Assembly (NCBI GenBank): GCA_964498065.1
Contig: CAZCFZ010000091.1
Location: forward strand, 1-14,782
Direction of reading: 5' to 3'
Source: FEN-1297 sp964498065
GTDB lineage: Bacteria; Bacteroidota; Ignavibacteria; Ignavibacteriales; Ignavibacteriaceae
DNA length: 14,782 bases
The number at the start of each line of letters is the position of its first letter. Within the stretch, counting starts at the first letter, position 1. The position numbers and the translations under genes were made by a program. Under the pieces are notes generated by a model. The model worked only from the letters and a program-made list of their open reading frames with translations. It searched no databases and was not told the DNA's origin. This document shows, one piece after another, positions 13,734-14,782 of the stretch.

Positions 13734-14093
13734 GGAACAAATAATTAAAGCGACGTATGGCCGAGAGAAAAGAAAAATGACTTAGAATTTCCGTATTTGA
13801 TAATATTGAGAAAATATTTGAATTATTTGAGAGAAAGATATTTCTTTTTAAGATCTAATAATATGTTTCAATTATTTTTTGTAATATCTTATACTTTTAT
13901 CTTTTTACTTTAATCTTTAATCTTGAACGCAAGATACACGTGTATTTAAATAAGCGTATTTGTCATAAAGCTTTGAGAATAAAAAGCGGCCATTTTGTTA
14001 CTTTAATTACAGATAAATTAATTCATATTATTATCTCAACATATAAGGTGTTAAAAATAATAATTTATAGTAAAAATAAGGATTGGATTAAAG
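13734..14093. other. Gene-free AT-rich spacer
   Basis: No credible gene. Apart from the inverted repeat copy at 13894-13911 it is AT-rich sequence with no other structure that I can support. A good Shine-Dalgarno site (AAGGA, 14078-14082) closes it, serving the next gene. Confidence 0.6.
13894..13911 (-). repeat. Inverted copy of the minisatellite core
   Basis: CTTTTATCTTTTTACTTT is the exact complement of AAAGTAAAAAGATAAAAG at 13066-13083, an 18-bp perfect inverted pair that brackets the four-helix gene. Similarity extends a few bases further outward with mismatches (13912-13924). Confidence 0.85.
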
Positions 14094-14782
14094 ATGGAAA
14101 ATACCAATCTGCTCGAACATGATTTGTTTCATGAAGCGGTTGTCGGGAACATTATTGAAGAGCTTAGAAAATTAAAACTAACCCCGAAAGATTATATCAA
14201 CATCGCAAATGCACTTCTGGACCTTGCATTATATAAACCGGTTGAAAAAACAAATAACATAGATCATCTTTTAAAAGATAAAAAGCCTGACCTCCCTATA
14301 GCCTATGAAGATCTGATTATTCGAAAACTTGATTTCCCCAAAGACAAAAAAATTATTGAAATATGGACCGGCACCGATTTCGGAAAAGAATTTTTACTCT
14401 CCAGGATTGAAAATGTTCGATCTAAAGTTGAGGACCTGCTTCAGGATGAAAAAAACATTTTCGGAATAGTAGAGTCGTCGGACAAAGTTCCTTTCGGAGT
14501 ATTGGGCTATTTGAATTATGATAAGGAAAATAAAAAAGCTGAGCTGAGGAAGCTTATAGGAAATGATGAATTTAGAGGAAAGGGACTCGGCAAAAAAGCC
14601 ACTAAAGTCTGGATTTCATACGGACTAAATACCATCGGGCTTCGGAAAATATACATTTATACTTTCGATACCAATCTAAGAAATATCCGTATTAACAAAG
14701 AATTGGGCTTTAACCTGGAAGGAATGTTCAAAGCAGAAAATATATGCGACGGGGAAGTCAAGGACATACTTAGAATGGCGCT
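14094..14782 (+). CDS. GNAT-family N-acetyltransferase (RimJ/RimL-like), 3' truncated
   Basis: Acetyl-CoA-dependent N-acetyltransferase; the ORF runs off the window end after 229 codons without a stop. The ATG at 14094 follows AAGGA (14078-14082) by 11 nt. Residues 1-70 form a helical, GNAT-unrelated extension (HEAVVGNIIEELRKLKLT and NIANALLDLALYKP are the clearest parts). The GNAT fold begins near 71: YEDLIIRKLD; then FGVLGYLNYD at 134-143; the acetyl-CoA loop RGKGLG at 161-166; IYIYTFDTNLRNIRINKELGFNLEG at 186-210, typical of the RimJ/RimL branch; and VKDILRMA at the end. Only a few residues should be missing. It lies downstream of sugar genes, so acetylation of an amino sugar is one option and of a protein terminus another; the sequence does not decide. 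Confidence 0.9.
   Translation, partial: MENTNLLEHDLFHEAVVGNIIEELRKLKLTPKDYINIANALLDLALYKPVEKTNNIDHLLKDKKPDLPIAYEDLIIRKLDFPKDKKIIEIWTGTDFGKEFLLSRIENVRSKVEDLLQDEKNIFGIVESSDKVPFGVLGYLNYDKENKKAELRKLIGNDEFRGKGLGKKATKVWISYGLNTIGLRKIYIYTFDTNLRNIRINKELGFNLEGMFKAENICDGEVKDILRMA

Noticed and set aside
13940..14122. Plus-strand ORF of 60 codons before the GNAT gene
   Set aside because: It overlaps the start of the acetyltransferase in another frame, has no Shine-Dalgarno site and shows no protein-like composition.

Overview
The window is an AT-rich stretch of bacterial chromosome from a draft or metagenome assembly, with two runs of exactly 100 N that look like placeholder gaps. Low GC, few Shine-Dalgarno sites, a class II CPD photolyase, a PdxB-type dehydrogenase and a secreted MORN-like/TonB protein together suggest the Bacteroidota/Chlorobiota (FCB) group. 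An Ignavibacteria-like organism is my best guess. It comes from gene flavour, not from a marker gene.

Layout. 1-4607, plus strand: an Nramp metal transporter cut by the window edge, a tandem UspA protein 4 nt downstream, a class II photolyase, and a malic enzyme that starts with an ACT-like segment and is interrupted by a gap. 4608-5199: noncoding, with a hairpin array and an 8-bp-TSD MITE-like element. 5200-7168: TrhO-type tRNA uridine hydroxylase, a 590-bp noncoding stretch with perfect hairpins, and a small membrane protein with an HEAGH motif. 7212-7375: a second MITE-like element. 7418-8248: a MORN-like/TonB-C protein, convergent with pdxB (8262-9401, minus). 9402-10898: about 1.5 kb without a gene, packed with five MITE-like elements, one nested in another. 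10899-13042: wecB and an NDP-sugar epimerase/dehydratase-like SDR, probably a surface-polysaccharide locus. 13051-13911: a free-standing four-helix-bundle (S23/Avd-like) gene between a 21-bp minisatellite and an inverted copy of the same purine-rich sequence. 14094-end: a GNAT acetyltransferase cut by the window edge.

The main discovery candidate is the intergenic DNA. Five elements with at least three unrelated terminal inverted repeats each carry two inward-facing hairpin units. A unit has an outer GTCA(T/C), then a stem whose sequence differs from unit to unit but stays paired, around a conserved core (GAGCGNAGTCGA in four units, CTTGA in four). Covarying stems around a constant core imply selection on a folded DNA or RNA. 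A GC-rich mini-hairpin has inserted into two of these units. A second point of interest is the SDR at 12092, which has Phe where the catalytic Tyr of the YxxxK motif should be.

The genes do not form one pathway. They read as housekeeping and stress functions (metal uptake, stress protein, DNA photorepair, malate metabolism, tRNA modification, vitamin B6) followed by an envelope-sugar region.
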